The notes beneath the pieces are model-generated. The model was not told where the DNA came from. It did not search any database and saw only the letters and a list, made by a program, of their open reading frames with translations. DNA of 64,000 nucleotides from an uncultured Sulfitobacter sp. (GTDB lineage Bacteria; Pseudomonadota; Alphaproteobacteria; Rhodobacterales; Rhodobacteraceae), in contig NZ_CANNBM010000007.1 of the NCBI RefSeq assembly GCF_947502895.1, positions 25,707-89,706 of the forward strand, written 5' to 3'. The stretch's first letter is position 1. Every line of letters starts with the position of its first letter. The translations under genes and the position numbers were made by a program. This document shows positions 17,431 through 26,529 of this stretch, piece after piece.

Positions 17431-18177
17431 CAGTGCAAAAGCATGCTGGGCAAGCTCTGCGCCTGCATTAAACAGGATTTCACTGCGGCTGTTGCTGACC
17501 AGAATCAAAGCACGCGGTGGTACTTTGTAGAGCGCCCCTTTGAACGGGGTAGAGGCCCCGTTTTTTCCGCCATAAACAAAATAGGGCAGCCATCCGCCAG
17601 GATTGGAAACCTTTCCGGTTCTGAACGGCTGTAAATCGATTTCGAGAAATGCCCCGATTTTTTGGGCTGCGTCGGGTTCGAACAGATCATTCTGGTGTAC
17701 ACCAAGGACACTATATCCCATCTGTTTGAGCCGTTTGACGCGCGCAAAGCGCGAGATGAAATATTTAGCGACTACTTTGGGATCCCAGAAAGAAAACGAT
17801 GTGTGCTCGGGCAGGCGCCTGAAACGGGCAATGTTGGATTTAAGATCGTGGTAGTAATGCGAGATCACTGTATCTACAGGATTGCGCAGCGTCACGATGA
17901 AGCGCACATCATGCCCTTTGAGGCACTGGGAAATGTGTTCCCCCACAGGGTTTCTGGTTTCCAGATAGATCGGCGAGCAGTCCAGAAAATACCTATCGGG
18001 GGCGCTGTCGGGAAAGAGGTTGCAATACTTTTCATAAGGGGGCGCGGCACGCCTGCTGAAAAAATTCAACTCTTTCACTTTGGGTTTGTTGAAGGCAGCC
18101 CCGTTCCGGATAAGGTTATCGTGCAGAAAAGTTGTGCCCGCTTTTGCAAGGCCTGGTATGATCAAATGCCTTGTCAT
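17305..18177 (-). CDS. Sulfotransferase, C-terminus frameshifted
   Basis: This is a PAPS-dependent sulfotransferase with a clear P-loop IIPGLAKAGTTFLHDNL at residues 6-22 and 3'-phosphate-binding region FIVTLRNPVDTVISHYYHD near 93-111. Further family features are KVKELNFFS and the conserved late motif GALYKVPPRALILVSNSRSE. After about residue 240 the frame becomes poor in family character (SFTRRITVARSFSTPP) and stops at 17305. A continuation with good protein character is found in another frame down to 17243, so one base seems to have been lost around 17415-17440. The gene is thus either decayed at its 3' end or affected by a sequencing error. Coordinates given are those of the intact open frame. 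Confidence 0.75.
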   Translation of the reverse strand: MTRHLIIPGLAKAGTTFLHDNLIRNGAAFNKPKVKELNFFSRRAAPPYEKYCNLFPDSAPDRYFLDCSPIYLETRNPVGEHISQCLKGHDVRFIVTLRNPVDTVISHYYHDLKSNIARFRRLPEHTSFSFWDPKVVAKYFISRFARVKRLKQMGYSVLGVHQNDLFEPDAAQKIGAFLEIDLQPFRTGKVSNPGGWLPYFVYGGKNGASTPFKGALYKVPPRALILVSNSRSEILFNAGAELAQHAFALQASFTRRITVARSFSTPPLTNTMRCAKHLASRQKISIFVEQ

Positions 18178-18224
18178 AGCGCTGTTTCCTCTGCCTGTTC
18201 CTTGATGGGTATGGGGCTGCCTGT

Positions 18225-19637
18225 TTAGGTGCGTGCGTAGACATCCTCGTAGCGGATGATGTCATCCTCGCCCAGATAGGTGCCGGTCTGGACCTCGATC
18301 AGGACCATGGGAACCTTGCCGGGGTTCTCCATACGGTGCACGGCGCCCAGCGGAATATAGACCGACTGGTTCTCGGAGAGCAATTTCACCTCGTCGTCCA
18401 CGGTGACGCGCGCGGTGCCTGCCACCACGATCCAGTGCTCGGAGCGGTGCACATGGCTTTGCAGCGACAGGGCTGCACCGGGATGTACGTGAATGCGTTT
18501 GACCTGAAAGCGGTCGGAGAGGATGAGCGTCTCGAACCAGCCCCAGGGGCGGTGGTCGACGGGAAATTGCACGGCCTGTTTGGCCTTGCGCTCCTTGAGG
18601 GTGGCGACGGCCTTTTTCACATTCTGGCTGTCGGACATATCGGCCACCATGACCGCGTCGCGCATGGCCACGGCCACCACGTTTTTCAGACCGATGCCCA
18701 CCAGCTCGATCTCGTCGCTCTCTGAACGCAGCAGGGTGTTTTCGCAATCGAACGCGGTGGTGTTGTCGGTCAGTGCATTGCCCGAGCTATCCTGACCGGA
18801 TTCCTGCCAGACGGCTTCCCAGCTGCCCAGATCGGACCATTTGCCATCAAACCGCACAACCGAGACATTGTCGGCTTTCTCCATCACCGCATAGTCGATG
18901 GAGATGTCGGGCACCGTATCCCACAGGGCAGGATCAAGGCGGGTAAAGCTGAGATCGTCGACAGCGGCATCAACGGCGGCCTGCACGGCAGCCAGCACAT
19001 CCGGGGCATGCGCGCGGAAGGCGTCGATCATCACATCGGCGCGCGCCAGAAACACACCTGCGTTCCACAGATAGCGTTTGTCGGCCAGCAGGGTTTCGGC
19101 GGTGGCGCGGTCGGGTTTTTCGATGAACCGCTCCAGCTTCATCACGCGGTCATGGGTTGTTGCGCCGCTCTCCAGCCAGCCAAAGCCCGTTTCGGGGCGG
19201 TCGGCGGCAATGCCGAAGGTGACGATCTGGCCCTCGTTGGCGGCCACGGCACCTGCGCTGACAGCATCGCGGAAGGCCTGCGCATCGGTGATGGCGTGAT
19301 CGGAAGGCACCAGCAGCATCAGGGCCTTTGGATCGGTTTTGGCCAGAATTAAAGCGGCGGCAATGGCGGCGGGGGCTGTGTTGCGGCCCGCAGGCTCGAT
19401 CAACGTGCCCTGCGCTGTAATCCCCAGTGCATCCAGCTGTTCCCCCACAATAAAGCGAAAGCTGTCACCTGTGACCAGCAGCGGATCGGCAAACCCTTCG
19501 CCGCAGAACCGTAGGGCAGAGGCCTGAAACAGGCTTTGATCGCCCATAATGGCTGCAAATTGTTTGGGAAAGCTTTTGCGCGAGAGCGGCCAGAGCCGGG
19601 TACCCGAGCCGCCACAAAGAAGAACAGGGGTAATCAT
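18225..19637 (-). CDS. manC: Mannose-1-phosphate guanylyltransferase / mannose-6-phosphate isomerase
   Basis: This bifunctional enzyme makes GDP-mannose from mannose-1-phosphate and also isomerises fructose-6-phosphate to mannose-6-phosphate. The nucleotidyltransferase motif GGSGTRLWP is at residues 9-17 with KSFPKQF soon after, FIEKP lies mid-protein and DIGS-type residues appear as WSDLGSW. The C-terminal cupin domain (about 350-470) has RPWGWFETL, QSHVHRSEHWIVVAGTA and the end motif YLGEDDIIRYEDVYAR. At 470 residues it has the normal length. The open frame goes on to 19913, but that part has no family similarity; ATG 19637 has AAGGA upstream and overlaps the stop of the upstream sulfotransferase gene by four bases (ATGA). 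It feeds the Gmd reaction encoded in the same gene series. Confidence 0.96.
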   Translation of the reverse strand: MITPVLLCGGSGTRLWPLSRKSFPKQFAAIMGDQSLFQASALRFCGEGFADPLLVTGDSFRFIVGEQLDALGITAQGTLIEPAGRNTAPAAIAAALILAKTDPKALMLLVPSDHAITDAQAFRDAVSAGAVAANEGQIVTFGIAADRPETGFGWLESGATTHDRVMKLERFIEKPDRATAETLLADKRYLWNAGVFLARADVMIDAFRAHAPDVLAAVQAAVDAAVDDLSFTRLDPALWDTVPDISIDYAVMEKADNVSVVRFDGKWSDLGSWEAVWQESGQDSSGNALTDNTTAFDCENTLLRSESDEIELVGIGLKNVVAVAMRDAVMVADMSDSQNVKKAVATLKERKAKQAVQFPVDHRPWGWFETLILSDRFQVKRIHVHPGAALSLQSHVHRSEHWIVVAGTARVTVDDEVKLLSENQSVYIPLGAVHRMENPGKVPMVLIEVQTGTYLGEDDIIRYEDVYART

Positions 19638-20599
19638 GATGCGGTCCTTGGATTGACGGAGTGGATCAGTTCGTAATCGGTCGCGTAATAGGCGGTCAGC
19701 CTCTCGCGGATTTCGGGGGTCAGGAACGAGGCCTCCGAGAGGGGCAGCAGCCTGTCGAGTTCCGGGGGCAGCAGATCTTGGGCGCCTTGATGGGGTGTGC
19801 CTGCGCCACTGCCTGTCCGGTTTACGGCAGTAGCATCCAGCGTGATGCCTGTGCGTGCTTCCAGATCGGCCACTGCGCGCGGCAGGCTGTCGAAAGTATA
19901 AAGGTTGGGCCACTCATACGCGCCAAGATACAGATGCTGCGGGCGCCAGTGCGGGTCCAGTTGTTCTGCGGGCATGGCGGTGATGTGATCGACAAAAGCC
20001 TGAAACGAAATGCCGCGCGCAAAATCCGGGGTCTCCAGACCTTCGGCGGTCTGCACGGCGCGCACCACCGGACCGGTGTGATGGGTGACATTGGTATTTT
20101 CGGTACGGGTGTTTACGAATTTCTCGATATAAGCGCTGAGCAACCGGCGGGCAGGATCGCGCAGAATGGCAAAGCGGAACATCTCGGGATCGGCCATGAA
20201 AGATTCGGCGTCATCGGGCGCGTAATCAGACAGCTGCATACCGGTTTTCACATGATCGGTCAGCATATGGACACTGCGCAGGATCGTGGCGCTATGGGGG
20301 TGGCCCCCCAGTTTGACCATTGCCTGCTTGAAAAACGAACAGGCATTTTTGCCGATCGGGCAATAGATTACCTTTTGTGCAGGGGCTACGAAATACTGTG
20401 CTTCGGGCCAGGTCAGTGCGTTCTTGCGGGCGCGGGGTGACGCGCGGAATTCGGGGCTGTGATACAGGTTCGAGATCAGCGCATCGAAACTGTCAAAATG
20501 AAGCTTTGATATATCTGCGGGCGTACGACCCAGAAACATCCTGTAGGCGTCCACGATCATGTCGTCGCTGACGGCAGGGGATTGGGAGGGATTGGTCAT
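19634..20599 (-). CDS. Sulfotransferase with DUF4214-like N-terminus
   Basis: This is a carbohydrate sulfotransferase-like protein of 321 residues. The 5'-phosphosulfate site is YCPIGKNACSFFKQAM at about 79-94, and the 3'-phosphate site is FAILRDPARRLLSAYIEKF at 143-161. Both match the Sulfotransfer_2 type that modifies sugars. The first 55 residues (VDAYRMFLGRTPADISKLHF, then LYHSPEFRAS) resemble a DUF4214-like module seen at the front of several surface-glycan enzymes. The stop codon overlaps the ManC start by four bases, so the two are translationally coupled. It is preceded by the FkbM-type methyltransferase gene 22 bases upstream. The acceptor sugar is unknown. Confidence 0.85.
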   Translation of the reverse strand: MTNPSQSPAVSDDMIVDAYRMFLGRTPADISKLHFDSFDALISNLYHSPEFRASPRARKNALTWPEAQYFVAPAQKVIYCPIGKNACSFFKQAMVKLGGHPHSATILRSVHMLTDHVKTGMQLSDYAPDDAESFMADPEMFRFAILRDPARRLLSAYIEKFVNTRTENTNVTHHTGPVVRAVQTAEGLETPDFARGISFQAFVDHITAMPAEQLDPHWRPQHLYLGAYEWPNLYTFDSLPRAVADLEARTGITLDATAVNRTGSGAGTPHQGAQDLLPPELDRLLPLSEASFLTPEIRERLTAYYATDYELIHSVNPRTAS

Positions 20600-20621
20600 C
20601 GGGGGGTAGTCTCCTGCGGGC

Positions 20622-21533
20622 TTATGTTAGATCGGGCGTGAGGTTCGGATTGGCCCACATTTGTACACCGTCGATGGCCAATGTCGGGCGACCGCCGTGA
20701 ATAGGGGCATAGACGGGGCGGTCGGTTTCCATCCGCCATCCGGCAGCCAGAAAATGGGCGGTCAGGTGGCCTTCGATGGCGCGCGAATGGGTGCCAATCA
20801 AGATACGCGCGACGTGGCGTTTGATATCGGGGAAGTTGCCCAGCACATATTCCCGCTCCGCGCCCTGAATGTCGATGTGCAAAAGATCGATCCGTTTGCC
20901 TTGGGCCAGCTCGTCCAGCGGGTAGCAGTCTAGCACCTGCACATCGGGGTCGGCCTTGGCCAGTTCCAGCACGGCGGGGGGCGGGTAAAACATTGCCTCG
21001 CCGTTCCAGACGGTATTCTCGGCATCTGGCGAGGGAAAGACAGCATGACCTGTGCGCGGACCGGCGATGCCGTGGAACAGCGTGAAGTCCGTTTCATCAA
21101 AGCCGTTGAGCGCCAGTGTGGTGCGCGCATTATCCAGATGGTGCGCGTTGCCCTCGACACCGATCAGATCAACCTTGAGACCCGCATCGCGCGCGGCCAC
21201 GCCGGTATTGGTCAGCCAGCAGCCCCAGCCGCAGCCCAGCTCGACGATGCGGAAGGTATCTTTTGCCTGCCGCACGGCGCGCAGGGCGGCGGCCCATTCC
21301 GCGATGTCTGCATGCCAGTTTCCGGGGTTGGGCGGGCCTTCTACGGTGCCTGCAAGCGCGTCGAGCTTGTCGGGATGTACCTGTGTGGGAATGCGCGCAC
21401 CGATGAAATTGGTCACCACCCCCGGTGTGGGGGTCTGGTCGCGCTTCCAGGCCAGTTTGATCACATTGATGGCGTTGAAGGCACAACTATAATGGTACAG
21501 GCTTTCGATAGCAGGGCGTGTCTCGATGTCCAT
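20622..21533 (-). CDS. FkbM-type SAM-dependent methyltransferase
   Basis: This 303-residue methyltransferase has the SAM-binding motif RIVELGCGWGCWL near 95-107 followed by LIGVEGNAHHLDNARTTL, and the later FkbM-family motif DLLHIDIQGAEREYV with GTHSRAIE. FkbM-like proteins in polysaccharide clusters usually O-methylate sugars or a glycan end. It lies 1 base after the large GT4 gene on the same strand, and the coupled sulfotransferase-ManC pair follows. The N-terminal 90 residues (SLYHYSCAFNAINVIKLAWK) are not typical of the family and may recognise the acceptor. Confidence 0.86.
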   Translation of the reverse strand: MDIETRPAIESLYHYSCAFNAINVIKLAWKRDQTPTPGVVTNFIGARIPTQVHPDKLDALAGTVEGPPNPGNWHADIAEWAAALRAVRQAKDTFRIVELGCGWGCWLTNTGVAARDAGLKVDLIGVEGNAHHLDNARTTLALNGFDETDFTLFHGIAGPRTGHAVFPSPDAENTVWNGEAMFYPPPAVLELAKADPDVQVLDCYPLDELAQGKRIDLLHIDIQGAEREYVLGNFPDIKRHVARILIGTHSRAIEGHLTAHFLAAGWRMETDRPVYAPIHGGRPTLAIDGVQMWANPNLTPDLT

Positions 21534-21534
21534 G

Positions 21535-24168
21535 CTACAGTCCTTTCAGAATCTCGCGCAGACGTGCGCCATACCGCTCGCCGATCGCTTCGACCGAGAA
21601 ATTGGCCTTGATATAGTCCTGTGCGGCCTGTGCTTTTGCCACGCGCTGGTCGGGGTTGTCATAGGCTGCGCGCAATTGCTGTGCGGCATGATCTACCGAT
21701 GGCTCTGCCCAGACCGATCCTTTGCGCACAAAGATGTAGTCCTCCTGCCGCAGCAGCGTTTCCTCATAATCGACCATCCAGGCTGTCGCATCCGAGCAGA
21801 AATCCATGTTCCCCGAATAAGCCGTGCAGACCACGGGCACGCCAAGGTTCATCGCCTCGATCATGCCAAAGCCCCAGCCTTCGGATTTATGCAAGGACAC
21901 ATAGACGTCCGAGCCGCGCTTGAGGCGCAACAGATCACGGTAAGACAGGGTTTCGTTCATCACGATGATGCGCGGATCGGAGGTGATGATGGTATCGACC
22001 TGATCCCACAGATTGACCTGCACACTGTCAAAAACGCTGTCGCGGTTTTGGGTTTTCACAATCAGGCGGGCATTGGGTACACCTTGAAACGCCTGCTGGA
22101 AGGCGCGCAGCACCGAGACGGGGTTTTTACGCTGCACAAACGAGAAACTGTCAAAGGCCACAAGGCAGACAAAATGGCTGTCGTTGAACTGGAACCGCCG
22201 CTCGACGAAATCGCGGCTGTCCTCGCGGGTAATGTCGGGCGTTTCCTCATAGCACATGCCGACATTCACAACAGGTTTGCCGTTTGCATCCTTTTGGTAA
22301 ATCTCTACGCCGTATTCGGTCGAAACCCATATTTCGTCCAGCATATCCATGCCAAGATAGTGGCAATAGGCGGGCTTATCGAGCTCCCAGAAAAAGTAGC
22401 CGATGTTATACGTCCCCGAAAACACATCGGGCTGGTAGGCGAATGCCAGTGGTGTGGATTCCGCATTGAGGTGGATCATGTTGATCTTGGCGGGGCCATA
22501 TTCTTCGATCATTGTATCTGAGGAAAAACCTTCGGGCGCGGGATTATCCAGATCGAAATCCACCCCGCGAATGTCCAGACCTGTGGTGCGCATAATGGCG
22601 GCGGACAGGCGTGTGGCTTGCCCCAGACCCGAGGCTTTGGCCAGCGGACCGATCAACTGCACATCGGCCATGCGGGCTGTCGCGTCTACGGGCGGCAGGG
22701 CTGCCGCCTCAAACCGGTTGCCATCTGGATCGCGGGTCATAAAGCTGTAGCTGACCAGATCGAAATGCTTGTGGCGCAAGGCAGCGGCGTAGCGGTCATA
22801 GGACAGGGCAACAGGGGCCATCATTTCAGGCTCTGTTGTGGGGGTTTCGCTGTCTTCGTCTGTGGTGTCACTTGCGTCGGTCCGGGGCAGGCCTGCGCGC
22901 AATGTATTCACAAAATCCTCAAACTCGGACGGCCCGCCGTCTGTCGCGGGGGCCAGCAGTTTTGCGATCTGGTTGCGCGGGATATAGCGCAGGACATCGG
23001 GGCGACGCGCGGCGATGACCAGCATCGCCAGCACCAGTGTCTTGCGGCCCTCTGCGGTGCCGGGTTTCAAAAAGTGCAGGCGCGGGGTGTCCTGAAAGAA
23101 CCGTTCGGTGAAATAGCTCAGCGGCCAGGCGTCCAGACGGCGCGAGGGATGCACACCGCGCAGAAAATCCGCATAGCGGTCAGGGACCAGACAATCCTCG
23201 AAGAACATATGGGTGCTGTCCTGATGCGCCCACCAGAACAGCACATCAAGATAGCTGTCGCGGTCATTGAGATTGATGTTGCCCAGCATGTCGGCGCGGC
23301 CTGTCAGGCGCCACCACATCATCCGTGTGAGCGAGAACTGTTGCCCCCCCATCACCATGGGTGTGTTGAGGTATTCGATGTTTTCCGCACTCAGCGGGAC
23401 GCGGCGCTTTTCCTGACCGCGGTAGGAAGTGAGATACCAATAGAGGTAGCGGTCAGCGGATTCGAGACCGGGACCTACTTTGTACTGCTCGTCCATGCGG
23501 TAGCGGTAGCGTACGTAATCCAGATAGGCAGGGTGGCCCGAGACGGGCAGATCGGGGATCACCTTGTCTTTGGTGAACATGCGGTGGTGTTTTTCAAACG
23601 CCGGCTGCACGATTTTCGGCAGGGGCGCATCGGGGGTTTCTTCCAGCAGGGCGTCAAGGTCGTCGAGATATTCGCGCAAGGCGAAACGGCAGGCACGGAT
23701 GTCGCCTTTGTGGGGTTCTGGGTTGGTGGTGTCGACCTGCATCTCGACCTCGCCCAGCGTTTGCTCCTGCGCGCCCATGGTGCGGACCACGACAGTGCCC
23801 CCCGCCTTCTGGATTGCGGCGAACATCGTATCGGAGAGCGCAAACAGAAAGCCGCACTCGGCCTCACAGCCGTGGGCGGCGGCCACATCGCGGCGGTTGC
23901 GGTCGGCAAAGCCTGCCTCCAGCACCGTGTCGCCAGCACAAATCGCAACCTGAACGCGGCCCTTGCGGGTGGCGCGGGTATAGACCCAGCCGCGTAGGGT
24001 GCCATCCTCTGCGATGCCCTCTACATGGCCGTGGAACGTGCCGGTGCCCGTGCTTGTTTTCAGCAGGCTGTGTTTCAGGCGGCTGGCACGGCGGCGGGCA
24101 GCGCCAAGAGCGCGGGTGGCGAAATCAGGTGCGGAAGAACCAGTCACAGTGGGGGCATCCTTTGTCAA
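21535..24168 (-). CDS. Large glycosyltransferase (GT4) with N-terminal beta domain
   Basis: This 877-residue protein ends in a GT-B fold family 4 domain with RLIVKTQNRD, DVYVSLHKSEGWGFGMIEAM and VPVVCTAYSGNMDFC, the region holding the sugar-nucleotide-binding glutamates. The first 140 residues contain a beta-rich module (HVEGIAEDGTLRGWVYTRAT, then RRDVAAAHGCEAECGFLF) found in several Roseobacter glycan enzymes. The middle (about 170-420) is an alpha-rich domain with WHAQDS- and RYYLY-like aromatic clusters that I do not recognise. A central Rossmann half starts around VQLIGPLAKASGLGQATRLS. It probably adds a sugar to the capsule. It sits between gmd and the FkbM gene. Confidence 0.87.
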   Translation of the reverse strand: MTKDAPTVTGSSAPDFATRALGAARRRASRLKHSLLKTSTGTGTFHGHVEGIAEDGTLRGWVYTRATRKGRVQVAICAGDTVLEAGFADRNRRDVAAAHGCEAECGFLFALSDTMFAAIQKAGGTVVVRTMGAQEQTLGEVEMQVDTTNPEPHKGDIRACRFALREYLDDLDALLEETPDAPLPKIVQPAFEKHHRMFTKDKVIPDLPVSGHPAYLDYVRYRYRMDEQYKVGPGLESADRYLYWYLTSYRGQEKRRVPLSAENIEYLNTPMVMGGQQFSLTRMMWWRLTGRADMLGNINLNDRDSYLDVLFWWAHQDSTHMFFEDCLVPDRYADFLRGVHPSRRLDAWPLSYFTERFFQDTPRLHFLKPGTAEGRKTLVLAMLVIAARRPDVLRYIPRNQIAKLLAPATDGGPSEFEDFVNTLRAGLPRTDASDTTDEDSETPTTEPEMMAPVALSYDRYAAALRHKHFDLVSYSFMTRDPDGNRFEAAALPPVDATARMADVQLIGPLAKASGLGQATRLSAAIMRTTGLDIRGVDFDLDNPAPEGFSSDTMIEEYGPAKINMIHLNAESTPLAFAYQPDVFSGTYNIGYFFWELDKPAYCHYLGMDMLDEIWVSTEYGVEIYQKDANGKPVVNVGMCYEETPDITREDSRDFVERRFQFNDSHFVCLVAFDSFSFVQRKNPVSVLRAFQQAFQGVPNARLIVKTQNRDSVFDSVQVNLWDQVDTIITSDPRIIVMNETLSYRDLLRLKRGSDVYVSLHKSEGWGFGMIEAMNLGVPVVCTAYSGNMDFCSDATAWMVDYEETLLRQEDYIFVRKGSVWAEPSVDHAAQQLRAAYDNPDQRVAKAQAAQDYIKANFSVEAIGERYGARLREILKGL

Positions 24169-24217
24169 ACTTGCGCAGATCGCGCGCCGTGAAAAATCGG
24201 GGGCTGAAATATCAAAG

Positions 24218-24248
24218 AAGCAGGGGCAGCACCCGAAGGTCTGCCCCT
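24218..24248 (-). terminator. Terminator-like hairpin after gmd
   Basis: GCAGGGGCAG (24218-24227) pairs perfectly with CTGCCCCTGC (24239-24248) around an 11-base loop. On the minus strand the stem is followed by TTCTTTG. It starts 14 bases after the gmd stop codon, so transcription from the upstream Kdo/gmd genes may partly end here, before the large GT4 gene. Confidence 0.65.
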
Positions 24249-24261
24249 GCCTGCATCAGCT

Positions 24262-25275
24262 TCAGGCCAATGCGTCATAATCCGATTTGGCCATCGCTGC
24301 GGCCAGACCGCGGATATCCATGGTGGCCTTCCAGCCCAGCTTGGCCTCGGCCTTGGAGGGATCACCGATGAGCAGATCCACTTCTGCAGGGCGGTAGAAC
24401 TTGGGGTTCACGCGCATCACCAGCTTGCCGGTTTTGGTGTCGGTTGCTGTCTCTGCCTCGCCTTCACCGGACCATGCGATGTCCATGCCCATGGCCTCGC
24501 CCGCGAAGGTAAAGAAATCGCGGATGGTGGTGGTGACACCTGTGGCCAGCACATAATCGTCGGCCTCGTCCTGTTGCAGCATGCGCCACATGCCCTCGAC
24601 GTAATCGCCCGCAAAGCCCCAGTCGCGCTTGGCGTCCATATTGCCCAACTCAACCGGTGCGTTGCCGCCATGCGCCAATGCGGCCAGACCCAGCGTGATC
24701 TTGCGCGTCACGAACTCTTTGCCGCGCAGGGGGCTTTCGTGGTTGAACAGGATGCCCGAACTTGCGTGCATGCCAAAGCTTTCGCGGTAGTTCATGGTGA
24801 TATAGTGCCCGTATACCTTGGCCACACCGTAGGGCGAGCGCGGGTAGAGACGTGTTGTCTCGGACTGGGGCACTTCCTGGACCAGACCGAACATCTCGGA
24901 GGTGGAGGCCTGATAAAAGCGGCACTCTGGCGCCAGAGTGCGCAGGGTATCGAGGATACGCACCACGGCCATGCCATCGACATCTGCGGTATAAACCGGC
25001 AGCTCCCATGAGGCGCCGACAAAGCTTTGAGCGGCGAGGTTGTAGAACTCGTCCATCTGAACATCGCGGATAACGCGGTAGATGTTGTTCTGCTCGGTCA
25101 GGTCGAATTCGTGCAGGTGGACCTTGTCGGCCACGCCTACTGCTTCGAGCCGCGTTGTTTCGGGCTGCGAGATGCGGCGGACACCGCCGTGAACCTCATA
25201 CCCTTTGTCGAGCAGCAGCTTGGCCAGATAGGCCCCGTCCTGGCCTGTGATGCCGGTAATGAATGCTTTTTTCAC
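24262..25275 (-). CDS. gmd: GDP-mannose 4,6-dehydratase
   Basis: This short-chain dehydrogenase-type enzyme converts GDP-mannose to GDP-4-keto-6-deoxymannose. The NADP-binding GITGQDG is at residues 8-14. The catalytic residues line up with E. coli Gmd at a constant offset of seven: Thr125 and Glu127 in STSEMFG, Tyr149 and Lys153 in YGVAKVYGHY. Further family motifs are FYNLAAQSFVGASWE, GILFNHESPLRG and NPKFYRPAEVDLLIGDP. The 337-residue length is normal. A hairpin terminator follows it. No GDP-fucose synthase, GDP-rhamnose reductase or perosamine synthase is visible in the window, so the final deoxysugar cannot be stated. Confidence 0.96.
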   Translation of the reverse strand: MKKAFITGITGQDGAYLAKLLLDKGYEVHGGVRRISQPETTRLEAVGVADKVHLHEFDLTEQNNIYRVIRDVQMDEFYNLAAQSFVGASWELPVYTADVDGMAVVRILDTLRTLAPECRFYQASTSEMFGLVQEVPQSETTRLYPRSPYGVAKVYGHYITMNYRESFGMHASSGILFNHESPLRGKEFVTRKITLGLAALAHGGNAPVELGNMDAKRDWGFAGDYVEGMWRMLQQDEADDYVLATGVTTTIRDFFTFAGEAMGMDIAWSGEGEAETATDTKTGKLVMRVNPKFYRPAEVDLLIGDPSKAEAKLGWKATMDIRGLAAAMAKSDYDALA

Positions 25276-25383
25276 CCTAGATCCCTTTGTCTTAATTCGC
25301 TTTGTGCTTATGGTCTGCGCCCCGAATATGCAATGTTGATATACAGGGCTACCGCGTCTGGGGTGCGGTGTTTGGCCTGCAGG

Positions 25384-26529
25384 CTAGGCGGGTTTCGGCG
25401 CCCAGCCCACAGCGATGTCGGTGTCGATCTCGTTATAGCCCCATGCGGCGCGTAGTTGCTGGCGGAAACGGTTGGGTTTGGCCGCCAGACGCAGCCCGTC
25501 TTTTGCGGTGACAGGGCAGGGCGATCCTGCCAGAATATCGCGCCAGAAATCAGGGCAGATGACATCATCGCCGATATGGATACCCTCGCTGCCCACCGTA
25601 AAGGTGGCAGGGGTAAAATCGGGCAGCAGATAGTGGCCGTTTTTGCCAAAGAAGCCCGCCTCATAGACACAGCTGGAAGACAGTGCTGTCACGCCGGTGA
25701 CATTGGGGTGCGAGACAAGGCGGTAGAAATTTTCGGTGCTGACAACCGTATCGGGCAGCATACGGCCCAGTTTCGCGACGGTTTCGGGCTGCGGCTCCAG
25801 CGGGTGTTCCTTGATAATCAGGTGATCATAATCGCGCGCGATCTCTTTGAGCGTATCGAGATAATCCAGCACCGTTGTAAAGCGGCCGTCACGGATGACG
25901 ACCTTGTCAAAGCGGGTTTGCAGGATCACCAAAAGGCTGTTGGGGCGTGGCGGGCGCGGGTTGACCTTGGCCACATTCGAGGAAACGATGCCGGCCTGCA
26001 GACGGATCAGATCCTGTGGCACTGCATGGGGGCGCAGGGCCTGCGTGATGGCGGGTGTGTGGCTGCTCAGCTCGAACATCACATCATCCATGAACCGCAC
26101 CGGCGAGAGCGAACAATCGACAAAGCCGATGGCGTGGCGTTCCAGAAAAGCGACCAGAAAGGGCGGCAGCTCGAAGCCTATGACAAAACTGCCCCCGAAC
26201 CAGCGCAGCAGCAGATCCTCGAAGGGGGCGGGCAATGTGGTGGCGCCAAAGACGGCAGGCCATGCGTGGATGCTCGCATGGTGGTGGCCCATCATGCGGT
26301 AGATCGCCTCGACAGTGCCGGCGTCCAGACGCGCATGGTTGAGCCAGTTGTTGTCCCAATGCACGATCTCGGCTTTTAGACCCGTCGCCATTTCCAGCGG
26401 CACCTTGAGCAGCTGGTAGAGCCACTGGATGTTTTCGTGCTGGGTCGGGCGCAGGCCACCGATGGAGGGGCGCAGGAAATCGCCTGAAAAGACGATGCGG
26501 CGGGGCGTATCGGGGACGGTCTTGCTCAT
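25384..26529 (-). CDS. Capsule synthesis protein-like (HP-motif, GT-B-like)
   Basis: I do not recognise this 381-residue protein with certainty. Its C-terminal half has HLIIKEHPLEPQ near 236-247 and VTALSSSCVYEAGFFGKNGH, a layout like the Kdo transferases KpsC/KpsS and related capsule synthesis proteins, where a conserved His-Pro and a Ser-rich E-x-G region bind the nucleotide sugar. The N-terminal half has FSGDFLRPSIGGLRPTQHEN and an aromatic-rich region. Its start overlaps the stop of the upstream GT4 gene by four bases, and gmd follows 108 bases downstream. It is therefore most likely a glycosyltransferase of the same capsule, possibly using CMP-Kdo; this is inference. Confidence 0.7.
   Translation of the reverse strand: MSKTVPDTPRRIVFSGDFLRPSIGGLRPTQHENIQWLYQLLKVPLEMATGLKAEIVHWDNNWLNHARLDAGTVEAIYRMMGHHHASIHAWPAVFGATTLPAPFEDLLLRWFGGSFVIGFELPPFLVAFLERHAIGFVDCSLSPVRFMDDVMFELSSHTPAITQALRPHAVPQDLIRLQAGIVSSNVAKVNPRPPRPNSLLVILQTRFDKVVIRDGRFTTVLDYLDTLKEIARDYDHLIIKEHPLEPQPETVAKLGRMLPDTVVSTENFYRLVSHPNVTGVTALSSSCVYEAGFFGKNGHYLLPDFTPATFTVGSEGIHIGDDVICPDFWRDILAGSPCPVTAKDGLRLAAKPNRFRQQLRAAWGYNEIDTDIAVGWAPKPA

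Noticed and set aside
19638..19913. N-terminal extension of ManC
   Set aside because: The added 92 residues are Arg/Pro-rich, overlap the upstream sulfotransferase gene and lack any ManC similarity; ATG 19637 has a ribosome site and the GGSGTRLWP motif at the normal place.
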